From assembly GCA_013398055.1 (NCBI GenBank), contig VZRS01004545.1, positions 348,158 to 412,157 on the forward strand: a stretch of DNA of 64,000 nucleotides. The letters are read 5' to 3'. A program made the position numbers and the translations under genes. Below the pieces are notes generated by a model. It was given only the letters and a program-made list of their open reading frames with translations, did not search any database and was not told the origin of the DNA. This DNA comes from Ifrita kowaldi (lineage: Eukaryota; Chordata; Aves; Passeriformes; Cinclosomatidae). Numbering within the stretch: position 1 is the first letter of the stretch; each line of letters opens with the position of its first letter. Below are positions 25,101 through 37,768 of this stretch, in pieces.

Positions 25101-25400
25101 TCACTTTTACATTAGAGAGTTTATAGTTTTAAAGGAACTTTCTGAATTTATTCTGTATGGATTTGCTGAAGAAAAACAAGTATTTCTTCCCAAGCCAAAG
25201 CTTTCCAAAATCATATGACAGTGGATATTATCAGCCAGTCTGACATCTTATTACAACATCATTGTAACATAACCTTATCCCAGTGGGGATGGAAACGTGC
25301 TGATGCCTCTCATCACCAGAAGGATTCCCCTGTCTTTCCTTGATGAGTTTCAGTCCATCTAATCTCTTTCTTTCAAAGATCCCATGAAATAGCAACCTTG
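19111..25400. other. Non-coding stretch, no gene recognised
   Basis: About 6.3 kb without a recognisable gene. Poly-A or poly-T runs occur at 24390-24403 and near 24505, and an A-rich AAAAATAAAAATAAAAAC stretch near 23310. A small cluster of CpGs lies at about 20510-20562. The longest open frames (20971-21384 plus, 137 codons; 22416-22796 plus, 126 codons) show no known domain and have overlapping competitors on the other strand. Confidence 0.55.
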
Positions 25401-25559
25401 CTCGAAAAGAGGAGAAAATTAAGCTGTTACGTCCCCATTTCTTGCACACCCAGTGGCACTGACAATGCCCGTGGTGCTGCGGCTGTACCAAGAGGTAATG
25501 ACAGCACCCTCTTGCCCGGCAGCTGCCGCCCAGGGGCTGGGGAGAGGCTTTGCAGCTTG

Positions 25560-26160
25560 TTACCAGGGCTCAGGGTGTATCTCCCCATGTGAAACAATGC
25601 AGAGAAGCCCAAGCGAGAGCCCAGGAATGGGAGCAGTGCAGCCACATTGGTGAGTAGCCCACCTGAGCACTTGGGCTTGGCTGTGCTGCTTTCTGGACCT
25701 CTGTCGGGGCACATTGTGTGGTGATAGAGAGACAGGTCCTGAAGGCCGGAGAGAGAGCCTCTTTCCTGGGCCCATCGGTGACCCTGGGACTGTATCCAGG
25801 TCACCGGGCATGGGCGGAGAGAGGATTGTGAGTTTGTGGACAGGGATGGACCTGTGAGAGGTGATGGTTGTAGTTTGTGACCTTATAGGGTATTGTTTGC
25901 CTGTTACCATAAAAGGCAAAATCTGGGCACTACCCCAGGTGATTGGGGGACACTGTGGTGAGCATCTTTCCTGTTTATATGATGTTATATCCTGGGTGTG
26001 CTGGTATTTAGGGGAAATTCTGGCTGCGTAATAAATAACTTTCCATCCCCATCTTGTGTGCAGAGTCCATGCCCATGCGTGACCACTGCAGACCTCTGCT
26101 ACCACCTTGACGTGGCACCGCTCTGAGCCGTGTGCCATGTATTGCCACAGCTGCTGTGCA
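25560..26160 (+). other. GC-richer block, possible decayed LTR
   Basis: This segment is richer in G+C than its flanks. On the plus strand it has a TATA-like CATAAAAGGC at 25908 and AATAAA at 26030, about 120 bases apart, the order and spacing expected of U3-R-U5 in a retroviral LTR. I could not fix TG…CA ends or a target-site duplication and saw no internal retroviral genes. A 192-codon minus-strand frame at 25560-26138 lies over the block but resembles nothing known. A GC-rich non-repetitive stretch is an equally fair reading. Confidence 0.2.
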
Positions 26161-29100
26161 ACTCAGCTGTGCTTTGTATTACCTCGTGCAGTTCTCTTCA
26201 GCTATTCCTAAACCTGGGCCAAGGACCTTGCTGGGCTTCCAGGGGCGCTGGGAGCTTCCTGTAAGCGTGGGTGAGTGCCGAGGACTGCTCCTGTCCTGAA
26301 CAATGAGTACCCAAACACAGCTCCCCGAGCTCCTATGGCTGTGGGAATAAGGAGTCAAGCAAACAGCAAGATCACAAGCCTCTCATGCTGCAGTGATTTA
26401 ATTTCAATCCACTGCTCCATTTCTCCTCTCCTTGCTGTGCCAAGTCCATGTGTATGAAGGGACTCCATTAGTCTTCCCCTGTGACTCCACCTTGCTGCAA
26501 AATGTTTTTTTCCTCCAGGGCTATAGCAGCAGCTGGCACACTATTTCCTTCTGAGGTGTAGCCAAATAATGGCCTTTTGGAGGGGGATCTGTTTCATCTC
26601 TCTTCTCCATGTGTTCCTTTCAATTGAGGGGTTTAATACACTCATTTTCACAGTAGCTATCTGAGTGTTTTTCCTTTTTTGTATCTATTACTGAAATGAA
26701 TAAATGTGTACAAAGCAATGAGGCACACGAGTCAGGTCAATATACTGGAGCTTTCTTTCGGGAGTAATTTTCCAGGGGACCTGGAGAGAGGGAGGGATCA
26801 CCAGGGTTGGCCAGAAGTTGATCCCCTTGTCTGGGGCACAGGCACATTAGTCATGTTTATATGAGACAAGAGAACAGTCTTCTTCCCGCGACACATGAGT
26901 GCTTTTCCCAAATGGATGCAGCATCTCTGGTCAAGAGGACAGCATTTGCTGTAGTAAAACTACTTCTTTTGGGCTATGATTTTTTACCAAGATGGCCCTA
27001 CAGCAAAACAGATGTAGATAACTTGGCAAGCACTAAATATGCAAACAGATAGATAGCTGGATAATGCTGGAAATTTGAGGGCAGGAATGAACTATAATAA
27101 GTGCAGCCTGCAAACGGGTGCAGCTGTGCTGTCAAAGCCCTCCTGTTGTAGCCTGGCCTAGGAGACCTATTACAGCTGAACGTGTTTCAGTATAACTGGA
27201 TCCACACTATGGGACATCATCTGTTTAAAATATACATCACTGCATTCAAATTGCTACGTACCTGTACATAAAGCACAGAAACAAAGGAGCAAGCCAGGGA
27301 AGTAAGAAACCTGAAAGAAGAGGTGGAGAAGCTGGCAGGGGATAGCAAAATGTACGCTGCATCCTCCCTTTGCCTGCCACCAGGGCAGCACCCCAATAAC
27401 AGTGAACAGTTTGGGGGAACATGAAGCATATCAACCCAGGAAAGCCATCTTCTACTAAGGAAAGTGACAGAGTGGCACGTTGGGACTCTTTGCCTGGGAA
27501 TTTGGGAAGGCAAGATGCAGGTGGCCAGGTAGTGTCAGACCTCAGAAAAAGAAAAAACTGATGACCAAGTACCAGAACTGAGGAAACCTAGGGTGCAAGA
27601 GCTGTCACATGAGAGATTCTCTGATGCACAACTCATTCCCTTTTCCTTCCATAACATCAGTAACACAGTCTTTCTCCTTCAGTCAAACACCTATTTACAC
27701 AACACCCATAGAAGCATCTGATCTTGGAGACACCCACTGTTCTGTCAAACTTGGCTGAAATCATTAAGTAGGTTCAAAATTTAGACAGATGTATAGCAGT
27801 GACATTGTTTTCTAAGAAATTAAGGTAGGTAAGTGCAATGACTTAAGAAAGGGCAGTGAAATAAAGAACAAGCAGCAAGGACACTTGAATTTGATGTGAA
27901 GTACATAAATCGTGGAAGGAGACTGACATGGGAACAGCAGCAGATTTCAGACGGCAAACCTTTGCAGTGATACAGTTACGTTTTACCTGGAGGGAATGTG
28001 AACGTTGAGGGGGCCAAAGAGAAGAATAAAGGTATCAATATGAAGAATTGCAGGACTCAGGCTGCTGCTGCCCACAGTGATGTGATCAAAATTAGAAGAG
28101 TTAAGTTTTACTTCAGGGAAGGAGGAAGGAAGTGCTCACTAATCTGGCCAAAACTGCTGCGGCCTGTTCTGGCAAGACATTAAGGTGCTCACTGCCAAAT
28201 GCCAGGTGTCCTGCTTTTCCTCTGCACAACTGGGAATCACTAGATCTTTATTTATGGGCAGTACAAACAGATCAGTCAAAACAGCCCAAACAGGGAAAAA
28301 GCCCCAATTCATGCCCTGGAGAATTTATAGCCTAGAGAGGGTACACATGAACGCACTTGAAAATATCTGAGGCATGCCAGGATGCATTTCTTACACCACT
28401 CAGAACTGACTTCACTGCTCAATTTGCACTCCCTGCAGCATGGCTTGTGAAGAGAAAACAAATGGCATACCAGACCACACAGAGAAGCAATATGGTTACC
28501 AGCGAAACATTTATTAGCTTAGGGAAAGAAACACAAAGCCTTCTTTTCAGAATTTTAGCCTTGCCTTGCTATCGTCTCCTCTCATACATCATTTTCCTTG
28601 CCTGAACTGTTATTTTACAGCTATCTGCTGCACAAAGTTGTAGTTTATTTAAAGCAGCATTTTATAGTTAAATCCCACTCCCATTGTTTAAAAGCAACTA
28701 TCCTAATTCTCAAAAGCAAGACAACAAATGCACCTCCAGAACAGGCTCTACCAATACCATAGGTTTTGAATTTATCTTCATCAGCTGAGGTAACCTCATC
28801 ACTCAGAAGAACTGTATTCAAGCAAAGACAAGGGGATGGGAAATACAGCCACCCACACCAAGGAACAATAAATTCAGCTTTCTTTGCAGTGCTATTGCAT
28901 ATTTACCTGCATTGATAATAATAAATTGATACTTTTCATTTATATTCCCACTTGCTGGACTTTTAGTGTTTCTCACACTGAAGGTTCTCCAGAATTTCTT
29001 TTCTATCCAAACCTACCTCTTCCCTCTGTACCCTGTTCTCTCTCATTTCATCCTGTCCACCTCAGTCTCCGTCTCTCTTCCTCCCTCTCTCCAGCTTCAG

Positions 29101-30205
29101 CAGTTCTTTCTGTTCTTCTGGCACAACATCACAGGGTGGAAGCTGAATAATAAACACACAGAACACACTGAACCACTACTCAATCAGCATCCATGCTGTC
29201 AGTACATACACTGACTATGCAGATATTTCCAGAGATCCCTAAAGAGCTAAGGAGGTTTGTGCTATTAATATACTCTGCAAAGAGGGAAAATTCCCACCAG
29301 AGGCATTAAACAACTCCACAGTGCTGCAGCTGACCATCAGCCCCTTCCAGCTTCCAACAGCTTGTCCAGGTATTACATCCAAGAGGAAGGCCTCAACCCC
29401 CACTCCCTTTGCATGAGAGCAGTCAGGAAAGAGCCTTTACAAGCAGCAAGTGTAATGCCAAGGAGAGAGAAGAATAACCAAGGAGACAACACGCTGCATT
29501 GGCTCCTCCGTTTCTCTGGCAGGACTCCCTGGCTTTGCTCAGAATATGGCTGACTTTGTTGCTTTCAACATTTTCTTCCATTTCGAAATATTTTACTCAT
29601 TAGCAATCCTCCTTATGCTCAGAACAGGAGATAGCAATCAAGTTCTCCTCTTCCTAGCTGCTAAATGCCTCGATGCCGGCTCTTGAAAAGCTGCCCTATC
29701 CACCATGTTTATCTTCCCAGGATTTTTGCTCATCTGATTTCATCCTCCCTGTCTGGTGAATCTCACCTGCCCTCAGATGTTTGCATACTGTTTCCTAGGC
29801 TGATGATTCATACATATAGTCTTTTACTGCTTTTACTGCTCACCCTCAGCCCTGCCTCTCTATCACACATCTTCCCATCAGTTTTCACTTGCCTTCTTCA
29901 TTCAACCCTTCCTGCTCCAGCTTCCTCCAAACTACTCACTCCTCTTTTTTTTTCTCCACAAAGTCTGCCCCTATCCCAAACCCTGATGCTTCTTCAATCT
30001 CAACATCATCTAAAAACCATCCTTTGGGTTTCATACTCACAAAGGTGACTCTCATTTGGGCTTTCATTTTTTCTAACTTGCTCATGAAGCACGATTGTAG
30101 CTCTTTCACTGGGACCACCATATTTCAGTCCTGACTAGAGACAGCTGCCAGAACCGTTTCATTTGATCCTGTTAAAATTCCCTTCACTGAACCTCACTGC
30201 TCACT
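26161..30205. other. Non-coding stretch, no gene recognised
   Basis: No gene recognised. The part around 28960-29110 is strongly pyrimidine-rich on the plus strand. Open frames of 80-130 codons near 29665-30134 lie in pyrimidine-rich sequence that has few stop codons on either strand. Confidence 0.55.
29010..29105. repeat. Pyrimidine-rich low-complexity tract
   Basis: Dominated by CT, CCT and TCTC words (for example TCCGTCTCTCTTCCTCCCTC) with few purines. It is not a pure repeat and looks like a decayed CT-rich low-complexity region. Confidence 0.6.
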
Positions 30206-30320
30206 AACATAACATAACATAGCGTAACATAACATAACGTAACATAACATAACATAACATAACATAACATAACACAACACAACACAACACAACACAACAC
30301 AACACAACACAACACAACAC
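30206..30320. repeat. Compound microsatellite (AACAT)13-(AACAC)10
   Basis: Thirteen AACAT-type units, including variants AGCGT (30221-30225) and AACGT (30236-30240), are followed by ten pure AACAC units (30271-30320). The switch at 30271 is sharp. The variant-free AACAC block is the younger expansion. The repeat keeps a minus-strand frame open and makes a false LCYVM/LCCVV peptide repeat. Confidence 0.97.
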
Positions 30321-30325
30321 AACAA

Positions 30326-33300
30326 TCTAATTTCGAAATTGAAAGACTTCTGGTGCAGATTCTCCTCAGTCATACCTCTTGGCACCCCTTCTCCAATCAT
30401 TGCAGTGCACTGTGCTCTGTAAGGTCTCCTAAAATGAGAAGTCTTTATGTTTAAATTTTTCCTGAGACCCTGTCTCTGTTGTGCTCCAATACAGCAATTT
30501 ATTTGGTCCGTGTAAGCTGTCCCTATTAAGCCCTTCCTTAGCTCCCTCCTGGCATCTCCCACCTCATTGTCTTGATCCAACTTGTGGCTGCATCTAGTGT
30601 TGTAGTGATCATGACCACATTAACACCACCAGCACTTCTAGACAGACATTGCAGTAATGATGCACTGCCCACCAAAATAAAACCCACAGAAGGCAGGGGC
30701 ACCTTCCCAAACCTGCCACGAGCCAAACAGAAAAGTAATTTCTTACCACATTGGAGACCTCCAAAACCACAATGAAGCCTCCAAGAAAAACTACTCTCTG
30801 GACATGACTAAAGACAGGAGAATCCCTTTCGATGAGGACTAACTGCCAACCCGAGGGAGACAGTCACCACGCAGCAAGAACATCACGCTGTGTCAGCTGT
30901 AATGCTAAAAAGCCAGCTTTCTTTTTCCTGGAAGACACAGAAAAGATGTGGAAGAGGTGCACCTTAAAGTATTTGTGATGCTGGCTGGATGTAACTGTGG
31001 CAACTGAACCGCGTGGCAATCCAAGGACACCCAACAAAAAGTGAGCCAGGATCTGCCGATCATTTATTGAATTTTCTGGTAAAAAAAGGCAAAGGACCCC
31101 CCCCTCCCTGCACCACTATCTCATGTGAGTGCTCTTGTAAAACGAATCACACGGAAAAACAGGATTTGTAGGATCAGGCTGGCTTGTTTACAAAACACAT
31201 ACTCTGTTCAGAAATCTGCAAGAAAAAGAATAGGTACTGAGAGGAACATGATAGATTACTGCCCTGAAAAATCAACAACAGCACTATTTGACGGGAAAAA
31301 CCCTTTTTGAGCTACTTAGGGTAATTTATTAATATTATTTTTATAGGGACAATAAATAGATAAATGTATCCTACTACAACTGAAATAAAACCAGGAACTC
31401 CAGCCCAAGAGAAGCTATCAACAAAAAACCAATGCATCACAGTATAACTCACATACCAACATCTCATTCCAAATATCAGAAAAATTCCACATTATTAACT
31501 AATAATTTCTGAAATGCAGTTTCAAAAAAGAAAACAGCATTTTTGCTCTACTGGAATACAAAATAAATCTGCTTGAACTTCTCTTTTGACATATTTTTAC
31601 AAATAGGTAACAAAAAAATTAAGGGGCCTTCGCATTTTATTAAAGAAAACACTTAGGCTGAGAGTTTGCTTTTTGCTTTTTAACAGCCAGGTTTCAATGG
31701 AGAAGTAGTTTTTACAGACAATATCAAACCCTCCATAAACACAATGCTGTCAAAGGAAGCAATAATAGATGTTGTCTTATGGTTATGTGCACACTATCGT
31801 TTTGGGGGTGGCACTAAAGCCCCGAGACCCAGACAAAGACCTGAAAAGCATTTTAATCAGTGAACTGCTGATGGATAAGCCCCCTCTTCTCTCTTGGCAC
31901 AGTAATCAACGCATTGCCTCTCTCATCTCCCGTCTGAGTTTGACTCTTCGTATTGGAGCAGGATGACATCCAAGCTCTCTCCAACAGCAGCACTGTGCCT
32001 CCAGGATTTGCCTGCCCACAAGCTCAGTGTCTTTACCCATCTCCGTGGCCTGGCTTCTTTCCAGTGCCCCACAGAGCCACCCCACTCCCCACTGCTACTC
32101 TGATGGCTCTCACGGACACGCGAGTACGTTGGTTGTTTCATACTCACCCTCTCTCTCACAAGGAGGGCAATTAGATTAGTTCACTGCAGGCAAAATCAAT
32201 AGCAAGCATCTCGGGGGGCACGCTAGCCACTGCTAATTAGAGCTTTTAGACATTATTTGAATAAAATGTATGAGGTTGATCAACCAAGGTGGAAAAAATC
32301 CATAGTATTCCAAGTCTGCCCTTGGTTTGTCAACCCGGCTCACTTTGGAATTAGAGATGGAGAGAAATTCCTGAAGTAAAGGTAAGCTTTTCTAGACTGG
32401 GATAGATGCAGGGAGGGATGGTGTTACTCATTCGCAGGGAGACAGACTTTTCTGTGTCAGATAAGAGGTACAACACTGGCTTCTAGACATTTAACTCAGT
32501 TTGCAAAATATTCAGAAGCTTTTTTGCATGAATCTGATAAAAATCAGAGCCATATATTTTGAGTCTACTTACTCTTGATGAATTATTTTAGTTACAGCCA
32601 TCTATTTTTAAAAGACATATTTAAAAATTGTAGAATTATATATGCAATGAACCTGCTATAATTCCATGGAAATATTTTACTACATTAGCCATTTATTTAT
32701 ATTCATTTAAATAGCTGGGGTTTTTTAAAATCTGCTATTACATTTAGCCTGCAAATGCCTGTTATGATGCCTACTTCATGCAGTAATTTTCAGGCCATGT
32801 AATGAATTACTTTCATATCTTCAGATTAGGTTGCAATTAGATAATGTGTTCAAATGTGAGCAATACATTTTCAGGGTAGCTTTCTTTGAGTACTCATCCA
32901 CAGAACATTTTGCTTGATAGGAGTTTCCTCTGTAGACTATTGGAATTCTCATTTCAGGAAAGGGTTGTTTCTCCATGCAATGAAATATCTTTTTCTCAAT
33001 ATAGAGTTCTTAAATAACGATTTAAAGTACAGTAGGAAGACGAGCATAACATCTTAAATATGAACAGGAGATGAGCATGTCATCTATAATACACTCGAAA
33101 AATGTCTTTCTGAATCTCAACAATAATCAGAAACAAAGACAGAAGATTTGTCTTATTTTAGATGTCTAAAAAATAAATGTTAAAAATAAATGTAATTATA
33201 TCTTCTAAGTAGAATTATAGAAAGTGCAAGCATGCAAACACAACATAAAAAGAGAGTTTTTGTGACAGAGGTAGAAGAAGGATTTATGTATTTATTTAAT

Positions 33301-36300
33301 TTTGGTGGGGGAAAATATAAAACAACAAAACAAAACCCTTTGTTGGACCCACCTAAGATTGTGCAGTTCGGCACAATCAGTCTAAATTAGCCAAATACCT
33401 CAAATAAATTTTTCTTAAACTATCTGGATCCAAGCACATCCTTAAAATATTTAAACTATAGTGTAGTTAATTTTTAAGTACAATTTTACATTCTTAAGTT
33501 AATCACGCTTTGATGAGGAAAGAGCAGAGGGAGAGGCGAGAGGCTGGAGTCCCACTTGAGTTGCTGTGCCCAGTGGATTGAGATCCAAACCCAGGGGCTG
33601 TCGTTCTCCCCTGTTTGGATTAGGATTCAACAGCAACACATTTGTGAATGTACCTTAAACTTTGCTGTAAAACAGCAGAGACCAAACCCTGTCACATTGT
33701 CACCCTTGTGAATACTGGAAAAGAAAAGCATTTGAGTGATATGAAGGAGCCTTAAAGGACCCCAAGCTAACACTGCTATGTATAGCTTAAGTGTGAAAAA
33801 GCAATCAGGCAGGCAACAAATTCCCTAATTCACTACAATTCTTTGCAGTTTTGGGTAGGCAGAAGCGGATGCCTGCCAGTGTGTGGGATGCCTGTCACTG
33901 TTAGTTTAAAAAAAATATACTGAAAACAGGTTTTGTTTAAACCGAAGGTGGTTTTTCAGATCAGCTGCTGAGATCATATTGAGGCATGGAGCAGTTCTCT
34001 CTCTCTCACAGGTATGACATTGTGCTGGCCAGGAGCATGCTGCATCCATGCACAAACAACAACTGTGTAGGAACCTTTCACAGACCAAGGGAAGGACTTA
34101 CAGTGCCAGAGGTGGCTGGAGCTTAGGGAAAGAAACACAGTGCTCCTGTCACATGCCATTCCCCATCTGCTGGGCCATCCTCCGTATCTAGGTACGTGCA
34201 ATTTTTTCACTAGGATTTAACTTCTAAACTATTTTTCCAATTCCTTTACCTTTCATAGCATCTTTTAGACTACAGCACCTTTTCAGCTATTTGCAACAGC
34301 ACTTTTTTGTAACACCTTCTTTTCTTTACAAAGCAGCAAATACTTTTGAACCACGAATACGAATACCAATTTCAAGATTGTTGAGCCCCTTTTTGGCTCC
34401 TCGCATACATGTCATCTCATAGGGATTTGGTACCAGCTACAAGAAATCTCATGCCAGAGGAGAGTAAGGCCATTAGCACTGCACCACTACAAATAGCATC
34501 AGAAATGGAATTTTATTGAAAAACCACATTTCCATAAGAAAGCAGTATCTCCAGTAACACACTTCCTGCATATTCCATTTTTGTTTCATATTAACACCCT
34601 GAAATGGTACAGTACAGTAGTATGATTATTACTATATTTATGCCCTTTTCTTTGGCTGCATTACACCTAACAGCAGAGCTCTTGGAGAATTTTATTTCCA
34701 AAAATTGAAGTACTCAATTGTATGCCAGTGAAAGGGGTGGAGAGAACCAAATGTTAAGGATCAGAAAACATAACACATCTAAAATAGGCATATAGGGTTT
34801 ACTCCCCACTGCAGCATCTTCAGCATTTACCACTATATACATAATGAAAACCACTTTATGAGAGGATCTTCCATGTCTTTTGGTAGCTGGACATACACAA
34901 TTAAGAGCAAGGATTTTGGTCTCATAACCAAGTGAAGCTTTCCGTCTTCTGACTAAACTGTTAACTTGTAGGAGGCCACAGTGTCAGGATTCTACATAAT
35001 GCTTGGGATCTTGCTTGAAACTTGGAAACTGTGAACTCCAGGGAACTAAATACTTTACCTTTAATTCAGTGAAACTCTGTGCGTGAGCTTCAGTCATCTC
35101 TCAAAACACTGGGACAACAATACACAGAAAAACTCACTCATCTTGTAACCACTGGCAATTCATCAGACAGATTTGAAATAGAACTACATAGAATTTCTCT
35201 AATTCAGTACAGGTACTAAATGCATTTATTTGATAACATTAGGAGATACATAATAACATAAATCAAAACCCAGAGAAATTCCAAATAACTACTTTTTTTA
35301 AGTCATAGCAAGTATTTTAAAAGATAGCAAACAAAAAAAACTCCACTTTAGGGTTTCACTTTGGTGGAAAATATCCAGAAACAGTTTCCTCATCCTCTGA
35401 GATTTTTCACATTGTCAAAACATTTTCTGTGATGCGACATTCTGAATTCTGTTTGGTTCAGACAAGAGCATAAATTTGCCTCATTGGGAAGGGTTGCAGT
35501 GGTAGTTGTTACACATCTCAGATCCAATTGCAAAACTATAGTGATACCAGTTTAAAAATTATAACCACACTGTTCTTCCTTAAAAAGCACTCTCTTGTCT
35601 CTTTCATCCAAAACATTTCAGCTGACAAACAGGCACTTTCTGATGAAAATCAATATGCTAAATATTTTTAGTTATGTTCTACATAGGTTTACTATCCATC
35701 TTTCCTGAGGGTTTGCAGAGATAGAGCAGTAAAAATAAGACTACTGAAAAATCCAACCTGGATGCATTTACCATCCTCTTGTGTCTTTCCTCCTTGTCTC
35801 TGGTGACCTTAGCTTTTTATTTTCGACAGAGACATCCCGTGAAAACCCTGTGTAAACTGGGCCTGGGAGCAGGTCTGAAGGGGATTCCCTAAAGATGGCC
35901 AATATTTGTCTGTGGCAGGTGAAGGCTCTCAGGATATAATGTGCAGTAGATGAAGTGTAACATTTTCAAACGAGGACCCTGTGATGGGGCTTATAGGTCT
36001 ACCAAATATTAACAAGAGCAGACTCAATAGATATCCTGAGTTTTATAAGGTTATAATTTTTCTCTTCCCACTAACCTGTGCCACAGGCTATAAATTACTT
36101 CTTCCCTCTGGTTTTCCCTTAGGAAACAGCTACCTTACCACTGCTTTCTTTACTGGCATCCCCTCTGCTCCACAGGTGCCAACCACATTTTCTCTCAGAC
36201 ATTTTAGATGATTAACATTTCCAGTTAATCTCAAAGCAACTGCTCTCAACCTGGATTTCACTTTGATGTCTGCTGCTTCTCTGGTTTAGACCTGATTAAG

Positions 36301-36540
36301 AACTTCCATGTGCCAGAGAGCTGCTGCTTTCTTCTGAGAGGATCGAGCTGCCCTGAGGAAAGGTCCCAGCTCTCTGACAAACCCTGCCTTGCTCCTGTGC
36401 TAAACGTCCACCATCAACCCAAGATGGGGCTCAGGTGCAAAGGATTAATATGTCCCCTAAACCCTGCCACGTGAAATGGCCTTTCACAAGATCTTAGGTG
36501 GCACAGAGGCTTTGCTGTAGCTTAATTGCTTGCTGGCTAA
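30326..36540. other. Non-coding stretch, no gene recognised
   Basis: About 6.2 kb of mostly AT-rich sequence, especially 32500-33500. No recognisable protein, RNA gene or transposon. Open frames are all under 80 codons and unremarkable. Confidence 0.6.
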
Positions 36541-36547
36541 CTACAAG

Positions 36548-36616
36548 CGGCTCGATGGCCGGCCACCACGCCGCTGCTGAACTGAGCTGAAAGAGCGCGC
36601 TTCTCGGCATGACTCA
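36548..36616. promoter_or_regulatory. CpG cluster followed by an AP-1-type site
   Basis: Eight CpG dinucleotides fall between 36548 and 36606, in a window where most 60-base stretches have none or one. They are followed by TGACTCA at 36610-36616, the consensus AP-1/bZIP core, inside the partial palindrome CATGACTCAGATCATG. Whether this is an active element cannot be told from sequence alone. It could also be a decayed GC-rich repeat. No convincing coding frame covers it; the best is a 34-codon minus-strand stretch between stops. Confidence 0.3.
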
Positions 36617-37694
36617 GATCATGTAGTTCAGTCAGTTCCCATCATCCCTTTGTCCCTCATATGTCTGACATGTGGATGAAGCCTTCCCTATTGTGCCTTC
36701 TCTTTTCTGGGAGAACAAAGGGAAGCTGACAATGAAGTGGCTGCCAGCCCATTGCCACAGTCCATATATCCACGCAGCTGTCATTACATAGTCAAAGCAG
36801 ACGTGCTAGCAGGAGAGAACAAGCGGCCTATGTAAGAAGCAAGTGGGTTTAGCTAAAAAAAGATATATTATCATCTACAATGCACATACTGCTATTAGTA
36901 TGCTCTTAAAGGGGAGGGAAAAAAAATCCCAACATGTAACCCCATGACCTCGGAAAACTTTGGTAGCAAAGTGCACTTAAAGAGCAGGCTTGGAGGGATT
37001 CTCCTTCATGTCCTCTGCCTCCAACTATCCTGAGCAGGCACCTAGCCCTGCTGTAAAAATAAGTGAAAGCAATTGTGTCATTGCTTAGGTATGCCTAACA
37101 CCAGTTTTCCATGGAGGAATGCATCAGTTTGCTAAGGTAGCCAGGACTCCTCCTGTTGAGCGCTGACATGTCACATCAGTGGATTTCTTGTTTACAGAAG
37201 TGGCAGATTGTTAATGTGAAGGCAATTTCCTGCATTACAACAAAATCCCATGATATATTTCAGTTGTTGAAAACCTGGAACGAAGAAACAGCTCTGTGAT
37301 ACAGAAATGCCACTGAGAGCTAAGTGGTAACTGGAACTAAATTTTATGAAGTAACTAAGCAAAAAAAGAAGGGAAAAAAAAAAAGCAGCTCTCTGTATGA
37401 AATAAGGTCCCCTCTTGAACTACCCCTCACTTCCATCCCAGATGGTGAAGAGTATACAAGCCACGGGTTTGTTGTTCCTGGTTAAAGTAAAGAGTGGAAA
37501 TTCACAGGACAGCTGTTCAGGGTCTACCAGGTTAGGGTGAAACCTCCGAGAAACCTCTTGGTAAATTCCTTATATGGCCTTTCAATGCATATAGTTTGTA
37601 CTGTATATATGAATGCAAAAAATAGGGAGGAATGTAGATTGTAAGTGGTACTGAGGTCACCTGGGACTTCTGATGGTGCTGTACAGCCACTTCC
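36617..37694. other. Non-coding stretch, no gene recognised
   Basis: No recognisable gene or element. A-rich runs occur near 36920 and 37370. Confidence 0.55.
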
Positions 37695-37768
37695 CCACCT
37701 TGGGGAAGTCATCTCAGCACTGAGTGCCAGCTTCCATTTGTAAGATGAGAATAGTGATATTTCTCTTT
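37695..37768 (+). mobile_element. MIR/CORE-type SINE fragment, plus orientation
   Basis: The order 'CACCTTGGGGAAGTCATCT', then 'GTGCCAGCTTCCATTTGTAAG', then 'ATGAGAATAGTGATA' parallels the MIR 3' half ('CCTTGGGCAAGTCACTT', 'GTGCCTCAGTTTCC', 'ATCTGTAAAATGGG', 'ATAATA'). Only this part is recognisable and the match has gaps, so the copy is old and truncated. Confidence 0.5.

Noticed and set aside
25560..26138. A 192-codon minus-strand frame as a host gene
   Set aside because: GC-richer block with few stops, no recognisable domain, and competing frames on both strands.
30194..30580. A 128-codon minus-strand frame with a Cys/Val/Leu/Tyr/Met repeat
   Set aside because: The repeat is only the translation of the pentanucleotide microsatellite, whose 15-base codon period contains no stop.
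36550..36655. A small coding exon over the CpG cluster on the minus strand
   Set aside because: The open stretch is only about 34 codons between stops, with no recognisable motif or convincing splice sites.
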